NCBI RefSeq assembly: GCF_019207085.1
Contig: NZ_JAATOM010000034.1
Location: forward strand, 1-49,130
Source of the DNA: Variovorax sp. dw_308
GTDB lineage: Bacteria; Pseudomonadota; Gammaproteobacteria; Burkholderiales; Burkholderiaceae_C
Length of the DNA stretch: 49,130 bases
Reading direction: 5' to 3'
In this document: positions 16,362-23,336 of the stretch, piece by piece
How the letters are laid out: each line of letters begins with the position of its first letter
Numbering within the stretch: position 1 is the stretch's first letter
Translations under genes and position numbers: made by a program
Notes under the pieces: generated by a model
Seen by the model: the letters and a program-made list of their open reading frames with translations, nothing else
What the model was told of the DNA's origin: nothing
Databases searched by the model: none

Positions 16362-17459
16362 GTGCTGTCCCGTCTCGTCGCAATGACTGCTTGGCCGTCG
16401 ACGGTCGCACGCCGGGCCGCGTTGGCTTTGACCGTGCTCTGCCTGTGGCAGGTGGCATCCGCACAGGTGCATGGTGCGCGGCCCGCTGTCCCGCCGACCG
16501 ACAAGGGAGCGTCGCCAGGCCTTGCGACCGACCCGCCTCCGTCCATGGGCGTGGTCGAGTGGCTGCAGCGCATGCGGTCGGCGTCGCGCCAGCGCAGCTA
16601 TGTCGGCACCTTCGTGGTGTCGGCCGCAGTCGGCAACCTGTCCAGCGCGCGCATCTGGCATGTCTGCGAAGGCGACCAGCAGATGGAGCGCATCGAGGCG
16701 CTTTCCGGCGTGCCTCGCACGACATTCCGCCGCAACGACAAGGTGATGACCTTCCTGCCCGAAAGCCGGGTGGCCCGGAGCGAGCGCCGCGAGAACCTCG
16801 AGCTGTTCCCGAACCTGCTGGGCGCGCCGGATTCCTCGCTGGGCGAGTTGTACAGCGCGCGGGTCACCGGCCGCGACCGCGTGGCCGGCTTCGATGCCGA
16901 CGTGGTGCAGTTGGTGCCGCGCGACACGCTGCGCTTCGGCTATCGCGTGTGGAGCGAGCGTCGTTCAGGTCTGGTCGTCAAGTTGCAGACACTGGACAGT
17001 GAAGGCAATGTGGTCGAACAATCTGCGTTCTCGGAGCTTCAGCTCGACGCGCCGATCAAGATGCACACGCTGTCGCAGATGATGGCCGGCACGGCCGGCT
17101 ACAAGGTCGAGAAGTCCGAGTTGCAGCGCACCACGGCCCAGTCGGAAGGATGGGTCTTGAAGTCACCGGTCGCGGGCTTCAAGCCGCTCAGCTGCTATCG
17201 GCGCGCCATGGGTGGAAGCACGAACGGCGAAAATACCCTGCAATGGACCTTCTCGGATGGACTGGCGTCGGTGTCGCTGTTCCTCGAGCCCTACGATGCG
17301 CAGCGGCGTTCGCAGGAGGTCGTGCTGACGCTCGGCGCCACTTATACGTTGACGCGCCGGCTCACCGACAAGAATGGTGATTGGTGGCTGACGGCCGTGG
17401 GCGAGGTGCCGCCGCAGACACTCGAGGCCTTTGCACAAGGATTGGCGCGAACGCATTGA
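16362..17459 (+). CDS. rseB: Sigma-E regulatory protein RseB (MucB)
   Basis: Periplasmic sensor that binds RseA and shields it from regulated proteolysis; it responds to LPS and mislocalised outer-membrane lipoproteins. The protein has 365 aa from a GTG 2 nt after the rseA stop. An in-frame ATG at 16383 also leaves an intact signal peptide (ALALTVLCLWQVASA then Q). The mature protein shows the MucB/RseB pattern: VVEWLQRMRSASRQRSYVG, RIWHVCEGDQQMERIEAL, then FGYRVWSERRSGLVVKLQTL. The C-terminal domain ends with VGEVPPQTLEAFAQGL. Confidence 0.93.
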   Translation: MLSRLVAMTAWPSTVARRAALALTVLCLWQVASAQVHGARPAVPPTDKGASPGLATDPPPSMGVVEWLQRMRSASRQRSYVGTFVVSAAVGNLSSARIWHVCEGDQQMERIEALSGVPRTTFRRNDKVMTFLPESRVARSERRENLELFPNLLGAPDSSLGELYSARVTGRDRVAGFDADVVQLVPRDTLRFGYRVWSERRSGLVVKLQTLDSEGNVVEQSAFSELQLDAPIKMHTLSQMMAGTAGYKVEKSELQRTTAQSEGWVLKSPVAGFKPLSCYRRAMGGSTNGENTLQWTFSDGLASVSLFLEPYDAQRRSQEVVLTLGATYTLTRRLTDKNGDWWLTAVGEVPPQTLEAFAQGLARTH

Positions 17460-17472
17460 ACGCGCCCGTTGT

Positions 17473-17501
17473 CGAACCTTTTGGACGCCCCATATTCACA
17501 A
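17473..17501 (+). promoter_or_regulatory. Candidate sigma-E promoter in front of mucD
   Basis: CGAACCTT (17473-17480), 15 bp, then TCACAA (17496-17501). This approximates the sigma-E pattern GGAACTT-N15/16-TCnAA with one mismatch in each core. The position between rseB and mucD is where a separate stress-inducible promoter for the DegP-type protease would be useful. Sequence-only call. Confidence 0.35.
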
Positions 17502-17548
17502 GACCGTCTCGTGGTTCGTTCTCGCTCATTGTTCAGTTGAAAGAAAAC

Positions 17549-19042
17549 ATGATGATTTTCAAGGTTGAGGGAAGTCGCATCCGCGCAGCGCTGCTGGCAT
17601 TCGCACTGGCGGGAACCGCGAGCGCCACCTTCCTGCCGGCGACTTCCGCGCATGCGCAGACGCGCACGCTGCCGGACTTCACCGATCTGGTCGATCAGGT
17701 CGGGCCGTCCGTGGTCAACATCCGCACCATCGAGAAGGTCACCCAGCGTGGCAACAGCCCGGAGATGGACGAGGAGATGCAGGACTTCTTCCGGCGCTTC
17801 TTCGGGCAGCCGATGCCGGGCCAGCCGCGCCAGGGCCCGCGCCAGAACCGGCCGCAGCAGCCCCCGGAAGAAGAACGCGAACGTCCGCGCGGCGTGGGCT
17901 CCGGCTTCATCCTGACGGGCGACGGCTATGTGATGACCAACGCCCATGTGGTGGAAGACGCATCCGAAGTGCTGGTCACACTGACGGACAAGCGCGAGTT
18001 CAAGGCGCGGATCGTGGGCGCCGACAAGCGCACCGACGTTGCCGTGGTGAAGATCGAGGCCACCGGCCTGCCGGCAGTGAAGATCGGCGACATCAGCCGG
18101 CTGCGCGTGGGCGAATGGGTGATGGCCATCGGCTCGCCGTTCGGACTCGAGAACACCGTCACCGCAGGCATCGTGAGCGCCAAGCAGCGCGATACCGGCG
18201 ACTACCTGCCCTTCATTCAGACCGACGTGGCCATCAACCCCGGCAACTCGGGCGGCCCGCTCATCAACATGCGCGGCGAAGTGGTTGGCATCAACAGCCA
18301 GATCTATTCGCGCTCGGGCGGCTTCATGGGCATCTCGTTCTCGATTCCCATCGACGAAGCGATTCGCGTGAGCGAGCAGCTGCGCACCAATGGCCGCGTG
18401 TCGCGCGGACGCATCGGCGTGCAGATCGACCAGGTCACGAAGGACGTGGCCGAGTCGATCGGCCTTGGCAAGGCGCAAGGCGCGTTGGTGCGCAGTGTCG
18501 AAGCGGGCTCGCCGGGCGAGAAGGGCGGCGTGGAACCGGGCGACATCATCACCAGGTTCGACGGCAAGTCGATCGAGAAGCCGAGCGACCTGCCGCGACT
18601 GGTGGGCAATACGAAGCCCGGCACGAAGAGCACGCTCACGGTGTTCCGCCGCGGCGCGTCGCGCGATCTCACGGTCGTCATTGCCGAGATCGAGCCCGAC
18701 AAGCCGGCCAAGCGCGCTTCGAATGATCGCGAGGAGCCAGTGCCCAAGTCGACCGCATCCGCCGCGGCGAAATCGCTGGGCCTCGCAGTGAGCGACCTCA
18801 ATGATGCGCAGAAGAAGGAGCTCAAGCTCAAGGGCGGGGTGAAGGTGGACGCCGCGACCGAGGGAGCAGCGCGCGCCGGTTTGCGCGAGGGCGACGTGAT
18901 CCTGGCGGTGGCCAACACCGAGGTTGCGAACATGAAGGAGTTTGAAGGCGCGATTGGCAAGGCCGACAGATCCAAGGCCGTCAGCGTGCTGTTCCGCCGC
19001 GGCGAGTGGGCCCAATATGCGCTGATCCGACCCGCGCGCTGA
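17549..19042 (+). CDS. mucD: Periplasmic serine endoprotease DegP/MucD (HtrA family)
   Basis: A 497-aa protein with a signal peptide (LLAFALAGTASATFLPATSAHA) and a Gln/Pro/Arg-rich LA-loop region (about 85-115). The chymotrypsin-like domain holds the triad His133 (TNAHVVED), Asp163 (RTDVAVV) and Ser234 (NPGNSGGPL). Two PDZ domains follow (about 285-380 and 400-490, the second with GLREGDVILAVANTEV). It degrades misfolded envelope proteins. Two adjacent ATGs are possible starts (17549 and 17552). It is the last gene of the sigma-E operon and is followed by a strong terminator. Confidence 0.95.
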   Translation: MMIFKVEGSRIRAALLAFALAGTASATFLPATSAHAQTRTLPDFTDLVDQVGPSVVNIRTIEKVTQRGNSPEMDEEMQDFFRRFFGQPMPGQPRQGPRQNRPQQPPEEERERPRGVGSGFILTGDGYVMTNAHVVEDASEVLVTLTDKREFKARIVGADKRTDVAVVKIEATGLPAVKIGDISRLRVGEWVMAIGSPFGLENTVTAGIVSAKQRDTGDYLPFIQTDVAINPGNSGGPLINMRGEVVGINSQIYSRSGGFMGISFSIPIDEAIRVSEQLRTNGRVSRGRIGVQIDQVTKDVAESIGLGKAQGALVRSVEAGSPGEKGGVEPGDIITRFDGKSIEKPSDLPRLVGNTKPGTKSTLTVFRRGASRDLTVVIAEIEPDKPAKRASNDREEPVPKSTASAAAKSLGLAVSDLNDAQKKELKLKGGVKVDAATEGAARAGLREGDVILAVANTEVANMKEFEGAIGKADRSKAVSVLFRRGEWAQYALIRPAR

Positions 19043-19061
19043 GGCTCGCGCGGCGTCAAGT

Positions 19062-19097
19062 GGCCCCAACCATTAGTCGGGATTGGGGCCTTTTTTT
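19062..19097 (+). terminator. Strong intrinsic terminator after mucD
   Basis: A perfect 8-bp stem GGCCCCAA / TTGGGGCC with a 13-nt loop, followed by seven T residues (19091-19097). It is 19 nt after the mucD stop and closes the rpoE operon. Confidence 0.92.
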
Positions 19098-19342
19098 GCA
19101 TCTTTCGGCCTACTTGCCACGCCCTTGGAAATTTTTTTTGACCTTGAAAACGCCTCAAGTGTAGTTTGCGCTCGCTAACTTGATATTGGGCTAATGATGG
19201 TTTTCAGTAGAATAGGCGTGCCTTTGGGCCGACTGCACGCATAAGCGTGGAACGGCTTCTCCACGATGCGAGATTCCAGCCATCCGTCCACTGGTGCTCC
19301 ACAGATCACCCACAAGTTGTTAAGAGAGTGCTCCACCTACCC

Positions 19343-19351
19343 TGTGGATAA
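19343..19351 (-). promoter_or_regulatory. DnaA box
   Basis: TGTGGATAA, the exact complement of the high-affinity box TTATCCACA. Two weaker boxes with two mismatches each lie upstream on the plus strand (19295-19303 and 19306-19314, 11 bp apart). An AT-rich stretch, ATGTATATAAGTTAG, follows directly. This is not the expected chromosomal origin, which in this group lies by dnaA-dnaN. Confidence 0.5.
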
Positions 19352-19478
19352 CATGTATATAAGTTAGATGTTGCTGACCTGCAACGACCCGTCGAGAGCC
19401 CGTCCCCGCATGTACGCGACCCCCTTTTTGCCTACAATGAAGTTCCAACTACTGCAGTTGCCATTGCTTGTTGGTTCA

Positions 19479-19509
19479 GGGCGCGTCTCCAGCAGACGCG
19501 CCCTTTTTT
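19479..19509 (+). terminator. Intrinsic terminator upstream of lepA
   Basis: A perfect 10-bp GC-rich stem GGGCGCGTCT / AGACGCGCCC around the loop CCAGC, followed by six T residues (19504-19509). It lies only 55 bp before the lepA ATG and far beyond the mucD terminator. It therefore must end another transcript: a small RNA started near 19445, or an attenuated lepA leader. Confidence 0.75.
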
Positions 19510-19564
19510 CTTGCCCCACCCCTTCTGCGTGCAAGGCAATTCAAGTACTTAAGCGTTCCCCTTG

Positions 19565-21376
19565 ATGAATCACATCAGAAATTTCTCCATCATTGCGCAC
19601 ATCGACCACGGCAAGTCGACGCTCGCAGACCGCCTGATTCAACGTTGCGGTGGCCTCGCTGAACGCGACATGGAAGCGCAGGTCCTGGATTCGATGGACA
19701 TCGAGAAAGAGCGTGGGATAACCATCAAGGCACAGACCGCTGCGCTGCATTACAAGGCACTCGATGGCAAGGTCTACAACCTCAATCTGATCGATACACC
19801 GGGCCATGTCGACTTCTCTTATGAAGTGAGTCGATCGCTCTCTGCATGCGAAGGCGCATTGCTCGTCGTCGATGCATCGCAAGGTGTCGAAGCGCAGACA
19901 GTGGCCAACTGCTACACAGCGCTCGACCTCGGTGTTGAAGTAGTGCCTGTGCTCAACAAGATGGATCTGCCGAATGCAGACCCCGACAACGCGCGCACCG
20001 AGATCGAAGACGTGATCGGCATCGATGCCACCGATGCGATCCCGTGCTCCGCGAAGACCGGCATGGGCATCGAGGAGATTCTCGAGGCGGTGGTCGCGCG
20101 CGTGCCGCCGCCGAAGGGCAATCCCGATGCGGCGCTGCGCGCGATGATCATCGACAGCTGGTTCGATGCGTACGTCGGCGTGGTGATGCTGGTGCGCGTG
20201 GTCGATGGTCGCCTGGCCAAGGGCGAGCGCATCAAGATGATGGCCTCGGGCGCGATGTACAACGCCGACAGCCTTGGTGTCTTCACGCCGAACAACGAGC
20301 CACGTGAATCGCTCGAAGCGGGCGAGGTGGGCTACATCATCGCGGGCATCAAGGAACTGCAGGCCGCGAAGGTCGGCGACACCGTGACGCTCATCAAGGC
20401 CGGCACCGGTGGCGCGGCTTTCACAGCAACCGAGCCCTTGCCCGGCTTCAAGGAAATCCAGCCCCAGGTCTTTGCCGGCCTGTACCCGACCGAGGCCAGC
20501 GAGTACGAGTCGCTGCGCGACGCGCTCGAGAAGCTCAAGCTCAACGACTCGTCGCTGCACTACGAGCCCGAGGTGAGCCAGGCGTTGGGCTTCGGATTCC
20601 GCTGCGGCTTCCTGGGCCTGCTGCACATGGAGATCGTGCAGGAGCGCCTCGAGCGCGAGTTCGACCAGGACCTGATCACCACCGCGCCGAGCGTGGTCTA
20701 CCAGGTGGTCAAGACCGGCGGCGAGGTGATCATGGTCGAGAACCCGTCGAAGATGCCCGACGTCGGCAAGATGATGGAGATCCGCGAGCCCATCGTCACG
20801 GTGCACCTCTACATGCCGCAGGAATACGTCGGCGTGGTGATGACGCTGGCCAACCAGAAGCGCGGCATCCAGATGAACATGGCGTACCACGGCCGCCAGG
20901 TGATGCTGACCTACGAGATGCCGCTCGGCGAGATCGTGCTCGATTTCTTCGACAAGCTGAAGTCGGTGAGCCGAGGCTATGCATCCATGGACTATGAGTT
21001 CAAGGAGTACCGGGCCTCCGACGTCGTCAAGGTCGACATCCTGCTCAACGGCGAGAAGGTCGATGCTCTCTCCATCATCGTGCACCGCAGCCAGAGCCAG
21101 TACCGCGGCCGCGCGGTGGTGGGCAAGATGCGCGAGATCATTTCCAGGCAGATGTACGACGTTGCCATCCAGGCGGCGATCGGAGTCAACATCATTGCGC
21201 GTGAGACAATCAAGGCCCTCCGCAAGAACGTGCTCGCCAAGTGCTATGGCGGTGACGTGTCGCGCAAACGCAAGCTGCTCGAAAAGCAGAAAGCGGGCAA
21301 GAAGCGCATGAAGCAGATTGGCTCCGTGGAAGTTCCGCAAGAGGCCTTTCTCGCGATCCTGCAAGTCGAGGATTGA
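19565..21376 (+). CDS. lepA: Elongation factor 4 (LepA)
   Basis: Ribosomal back-translocase GTPase of 603 aa. The G1 loop is AHIDHGKSTL, G2/G3 are visible as ERGITIKAQT and DTPGHVDF, and G4 is NKMDLP. The LepA-specific C-terminal domain ends KKRMKQIGSVEVPQEAFLAIL. The ATG at 19565 gives the conserved start NHIRNFSIIAHIDHG; an in-frame TTG directly precedes it. No Shine-Dalgarno is evident in the short leader after the terminator. The lepA-lepB order is the standard operon. Confidence 0.97.
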   Translation: MNHIRNFSIIAHIDHGKSTLADRLIQRCGGLAERDMEAQVLDSMDIEKERGITIKAQTAALHYKALDGKVYNLNLIDTPGHVDFSYEVSRSLSACEGALLVVDASQGVEAQTVANCYTALDLGVEVVPVLNKMDLPNADPDNARTEIEDVIGIDATDAIPCSAKTGMGIEEILEAVVARVPPPKGNPDAALRAMIIDSWFDAYVGVVMLVRVVDGRLAKGERIKMMASGAMYNADSLGVFTPNNEPRESLEAGEVGYIIAGIKELQAAKVGDTVTLIKAGTGGAAFTATEPLPGFKEIQPQVFAGLYPTEASEYESLRDALEKLKLNDSSLHYEPEVSQALGFGFRCGFLGLLHMEIVQERLEREFDQDLITTAPSVVYQVVKTGGEVIMVENPSKMPDVGKMMEIREPIVTVHLYMPQEYVGVVMTLANQKRGIQMNMAYHGRQVMLTYEMPLGEIVLDFFDKLKSVSRGYASMDYEFKEYRASDVVKVDILLNGEKVDALSIIVHRSQSQYRGRAVVGKMREIISRQMYDVAIQAAIGVNIIARETIKALRKNVLAKCYGGDVSRKRKLLEKQKAGKKRMKQIGSVEVPQEAFLAILQVED

Positions 21377-21388
21377 TGCTCCCCACCA

Positions 21389-21473
21389 GGCTCCGCGGCA
21401 CCTTGTGTCGCTCCTCCAACCCCTTGCCGGGGCCAACACCAGCGGCACGGCAGAGCCGGCTCCGCGGTGTTCC
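21389..21473 (+). repeat. Dispersed 85-bp hairpin element, copy 1 (lepA-lepB gap)
   Basis: This segment runs from GGCTCCGCGG to CTCCGCGGTGTTCC and aligns along its whole length with 24033-24120. The right half folds on itself: AACACC pairs with GGTGTT, GCGG with CCGC, and CGGC with GCCG around a short loop. A third, partial inverted copy is at 42996-43028. It occupies most of the 159-bp space between the two genes. Confidence 0.75.
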
Positions 21474-21535
21474 CGGCATGACGGCGCGCCAGTTTCATAT
21501 GGCACGCGCGGCGCAATTTGCATCGAACTAAAAAG

Positions 21536-22525
21536 ATGGCCTTTCTTACCTCCGTGATCCTCGCCGCGTTCGTCGGCTACATCGGCGCCTGGTACTTCGG
21601 CGCGGTCGAAGGCAACTTCGCGCTGCTGCTGTTCCTGGCCAGCGTGGTCACCGGCCTCTACTGGCTGGCCGAGCGCTTCTATTTCCTGCCGCGGCGTGCA
21701 AAGGCGGCGGCCGTCTACGAAGCCTCGCTCGGCGCGCGCAACGAGCGACTGGCGCAGCAGGGCATCACGAAGGTCGACACGGTCGACGACAAGGCGCGCG
21801 AACGCCTGTTGATGCAGCCCTGGTGGCTGGACTGGACCGCGGGGCTGTTCCCGGTGATCGTGGCGGTGTTCCTGCTGCGCTCCTTCCTGTTCGAGCCGTT
21901 CAAGATCCCTTCAGGCTCGATGATGCCGACCCTGCTGACCGGCGACCTGATCCTGGTCAACAAGTTCACCTACGGCCTGCGCCTGCCGGTGCTCAACACC
22001 AAGATCACCCAGGGGACGCCGCCGGCGCGCGGCGATGTGATGGTGTTCCGCTATCCGCCCAAGCCGAGCATGGACTACATCAAGCGCGTGGTGGGCGTAC
22101 CGGGCGATGAGGTGGCCTACCTGAACAAGAAGCTGACCATCAATGGGCAACCGGTCAGCAAGACGCCATTGCCGCCGTACTTCGGCGACAGCAATGACGA
22201 CAAAGACACCTACATGAAGGAAACGCCCCAGTTCGAGGAGGTGCTTGGCGACAAGAAGCACAAGATCCTCAACAACGACAGTCGCCGGGCCGGCCTGTCG
22301 GAAGCCGAGGTGATTCCGTTCGAAGGCCAGGGCGACTGCCGCTACAACGTGGAGGGCGTGGTTTGCAAGGTGCCGCCGGGCCACTACTTCATGATGGGCG
22401 ACAACCGGGACAATTCGGCGGACTCCCGCTACTGGGGTTTCGTGCCGGACCAGAACATCGTCGGGCGAGCGTTTTTCGTCTGGATGAACTTCGGCAACTG
22501 GAAGCGCATCGGCGGCTTCGAGTAG
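21536..22525 (+). CDS. lepB: Signal peptidase I
   Basis: A membrane-bound Ser/Lys protease that removes signal peptides from exported preproteins. The 329-aa product has N-terminal transmembrane helices (about 2-20 and 28-45), a cytoplasmic segment, and another membrane helix (about 103-118). The nucleophile is Ser128 in IPSGSMMPTLL and the general base Lys183 in DYIKRVVGVPGD. The spacing of 55 equals that of E. coli Ser90/Lys145. MMGDNRDNSADSRYWGFVP is box E. The ATG at 21536 was chosen; the in-frame TTG upstream has no support. Confidence 0.96.
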   Translation: MAFLTSVILAAFVGYIGAWYFGAVEGNFALLLFLASVVTGLYWLAERFYFLPRRAKAAAVYEASLGARNERLAQQGITKVDTVDDKARERLLMQPWWLDWTAGLFPVIVAVFLLRSFLFEPFKIPSGSMMPTLLTGDLILVNKFTYGLRLPVLNTKITQGTPPARGDVMVFRYPPKPSMDYIKRVVGVPGDEVAYLNKKLTINGQPVSKTPLPPYFGDSNDDKDTYMKETPQFEEVLGDKKHKILNNDSRRAGLSEAEVIPFEGQGDCRYNVEGVVCKVPPGHYFMMGDNRDNSADSRYWGFVPDQNIVGRAFFVWMNFGNWKRIGGFE

Positions 22526-22529
22526 AAGG

Positions 22530-22644
22530 GTGAATATTTCTACTGCGGACGCCGATCTCGGGCCTGCGGTCCTCACCGCACGAAAGTGCGGTTCCGGTCC
22601 GCGAACCGGCCTCCTGGCTGGCGCCCTCGCTACGAAATCTTCAC
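22530..22644 (+). repeat. Structured MITE-like element, copy 1 (after lepB)
   Basis: A 115-bp element bounded by imperfect terminal inverted repeats GTGAATATTTC / GAAATCTTCAC. The pairing extends outward: GAAGG before the left end matches CCTTC after the right end. Its interior has a perfect 7-bp hairpin ACCGCAC-GAAA-GTGCGGT (22575-22592) with a GNRA tetraloop, and a second hairpin CCGGT/ACCGG (22594-22609). A homologue is at 39411-39519. It starts 4 nt after the lepB stop. The terminal stem continues inward through GCG/CGC, so the whole RNA can close on itself. Confidence 0.75.
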
Positions 22645-22958
22645 ACCTTCTGGGCGCTGCAAGCGGCTCAACAGAGGGGGCGCCTAGCCCGGGCAGGCCG
22701 TCTGATCGATGCCGAATGGCGGATCAAGTCGTTACCGAACCGTGACATTTGTCGTTACAGTGTTGACGGTTTGATTCGCAAGGTATTGGCGGGCACCCTG
22801 TTTCCCATGTGGCGAGCGCGACAATCCCCGTCGCGCATGCCCGGGATTCGTGTCCGGCCAATGTCGCGCGAGCAGGCCTTTCAAGCATGAGTGGATCTCG
22901 TCCGGTCGCATTCGCGCCGTTCAACGAGCAAGCAACATTATTCGAAGGACAGAGGGCA
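22645..22958. other. Spacer between the structured element and the DUF4845 gene
   Basis: A 314-bp stretch with no recognisable gene. It holds a direct repeat GTCGTTAC at 22728-22735 and 22751-22758 (23 bp apart) and an inverted pair AACCGT/ACGGTT overlapping it. A TTGACG hexamer is at 22763-22768, without a convincing -10. An operator or promoter for the DUF4845-rnc-era group is possible. An open frame continues upstream from the DUF4845 gene to 22809, but family resemblance begins only near the ATG at 22959. Confidence 0.4.
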
Positions 22959-23318
22959 ATGAGGGCATATCGGTCGACTCCAAGAGACAAGCAGCGCGGC
23001 ATTTCGTTCATCGGACTCCTGTTCGTGGCCATCGTGCTGGCTTGCGTGGGCGTGGTGGTGGCGCAGGTGATTCCGACATTGGTCGAATACCAGGCCATCG
23101 ACAAGGCGGCCAACAAGGCCAAGGAAGGCGTGACCGTCCCCGAGGTGCGTTCCATCTTCGATCGTGCCCAGGCCATCGACGACTTCAAGCTGTCCGGCAA
23201 GGACATCGTCGTTGAAAAGGTGGGCGAGAAGGTGGTCGTCTCGTATTCGTACGAGCGCGAGATCCATCTGTTCGGACCTGCGTACCTGACGATGAAATAC
23301 AAGGGCCAATCGCGCTGA
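22959..23318 (+). CDS. DUF4845 single-pass membrane protein
   Basis: A 119-aa protein with a basic N-terminus and a pilin-like hydrophobic helix (GISFIGLLFVAIVLACVGVVVAQVIP, split as residues 14-39). A soluble domain follows, with VPEVRSIFDRAQAIDDFKLSGKDI and a final VVVSYSYEREIHLFGPAYL. This matches the DUF4845 family found between lepB and rnc in betaproteobacteria. Function unknown; the position suggests a link to the secretion and RNA-processing operon. GAAGGA about 9 nt before the ATG supports this start. Confidence 0.85.
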   Translation: MRAYRSTPRDKQRGISFIGLLFVAIVLACVGVVVAQVIPTLVEYQAIDKAANKAKEGVTVPEVRSIFDRAQAIDDFKLSGKDIVVEKVGEKVVVSYSYEREIHLFGPAYLTMKYKGQSR

Positions 23319-23336
23319 ATGTCGTGAGCAATCGTT

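Larger units (their letters stand above)
19098..19564. other. AT-richer 467-bp gap between mucD and lepA
   Basis: No convincing protein gene; the 65-codon frame at 19368-19565 lacks family features. The gap holds possible promoters (TTGACC-16-TGTAGT at 19138-19165 and TTGGGC-16-TAGAAT at 19186-19213). It also has a hairpin CGTGGA/TCCACG (19246-19265), a direct repeat GTGCTCCAC at 19294 and 19328, a perfect DnaA box (19343-19351), a TACAAT -10-like hexamer (19433-19438) and a perfect intrinsic terminator (19479-19509). Composition is clearly less GC-rich than the flanking genes. Confidence 0.6.

Noticed and set aside
14522..16573. Minus-strand frame of 683 codons
   Set aside because: It runs antisense through the YgfX-like gene, rpoE and rseA, which are firmly identified. 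Its Arg/Pro/Ala composition is typical of a shadow frame.
19290..19360. Chromosomal replication origin
   Set aside because: Only one perfect DnaA box, and dnaA, dnaN and related genes are not adjacent. Kept only as an origin-like cluster.
19368..19565. 65-codon frame between mucD and lepA
   Set aside because: It spans the intrinsic terminator, ends at the lepA start and lacks a ribosome-binding site or any family pattern.
19541..21523. Minus-strand frame of 660 codons
   Set aside because: Exact antisense of lepA. His/Asp/Arg-rich shadow composition.
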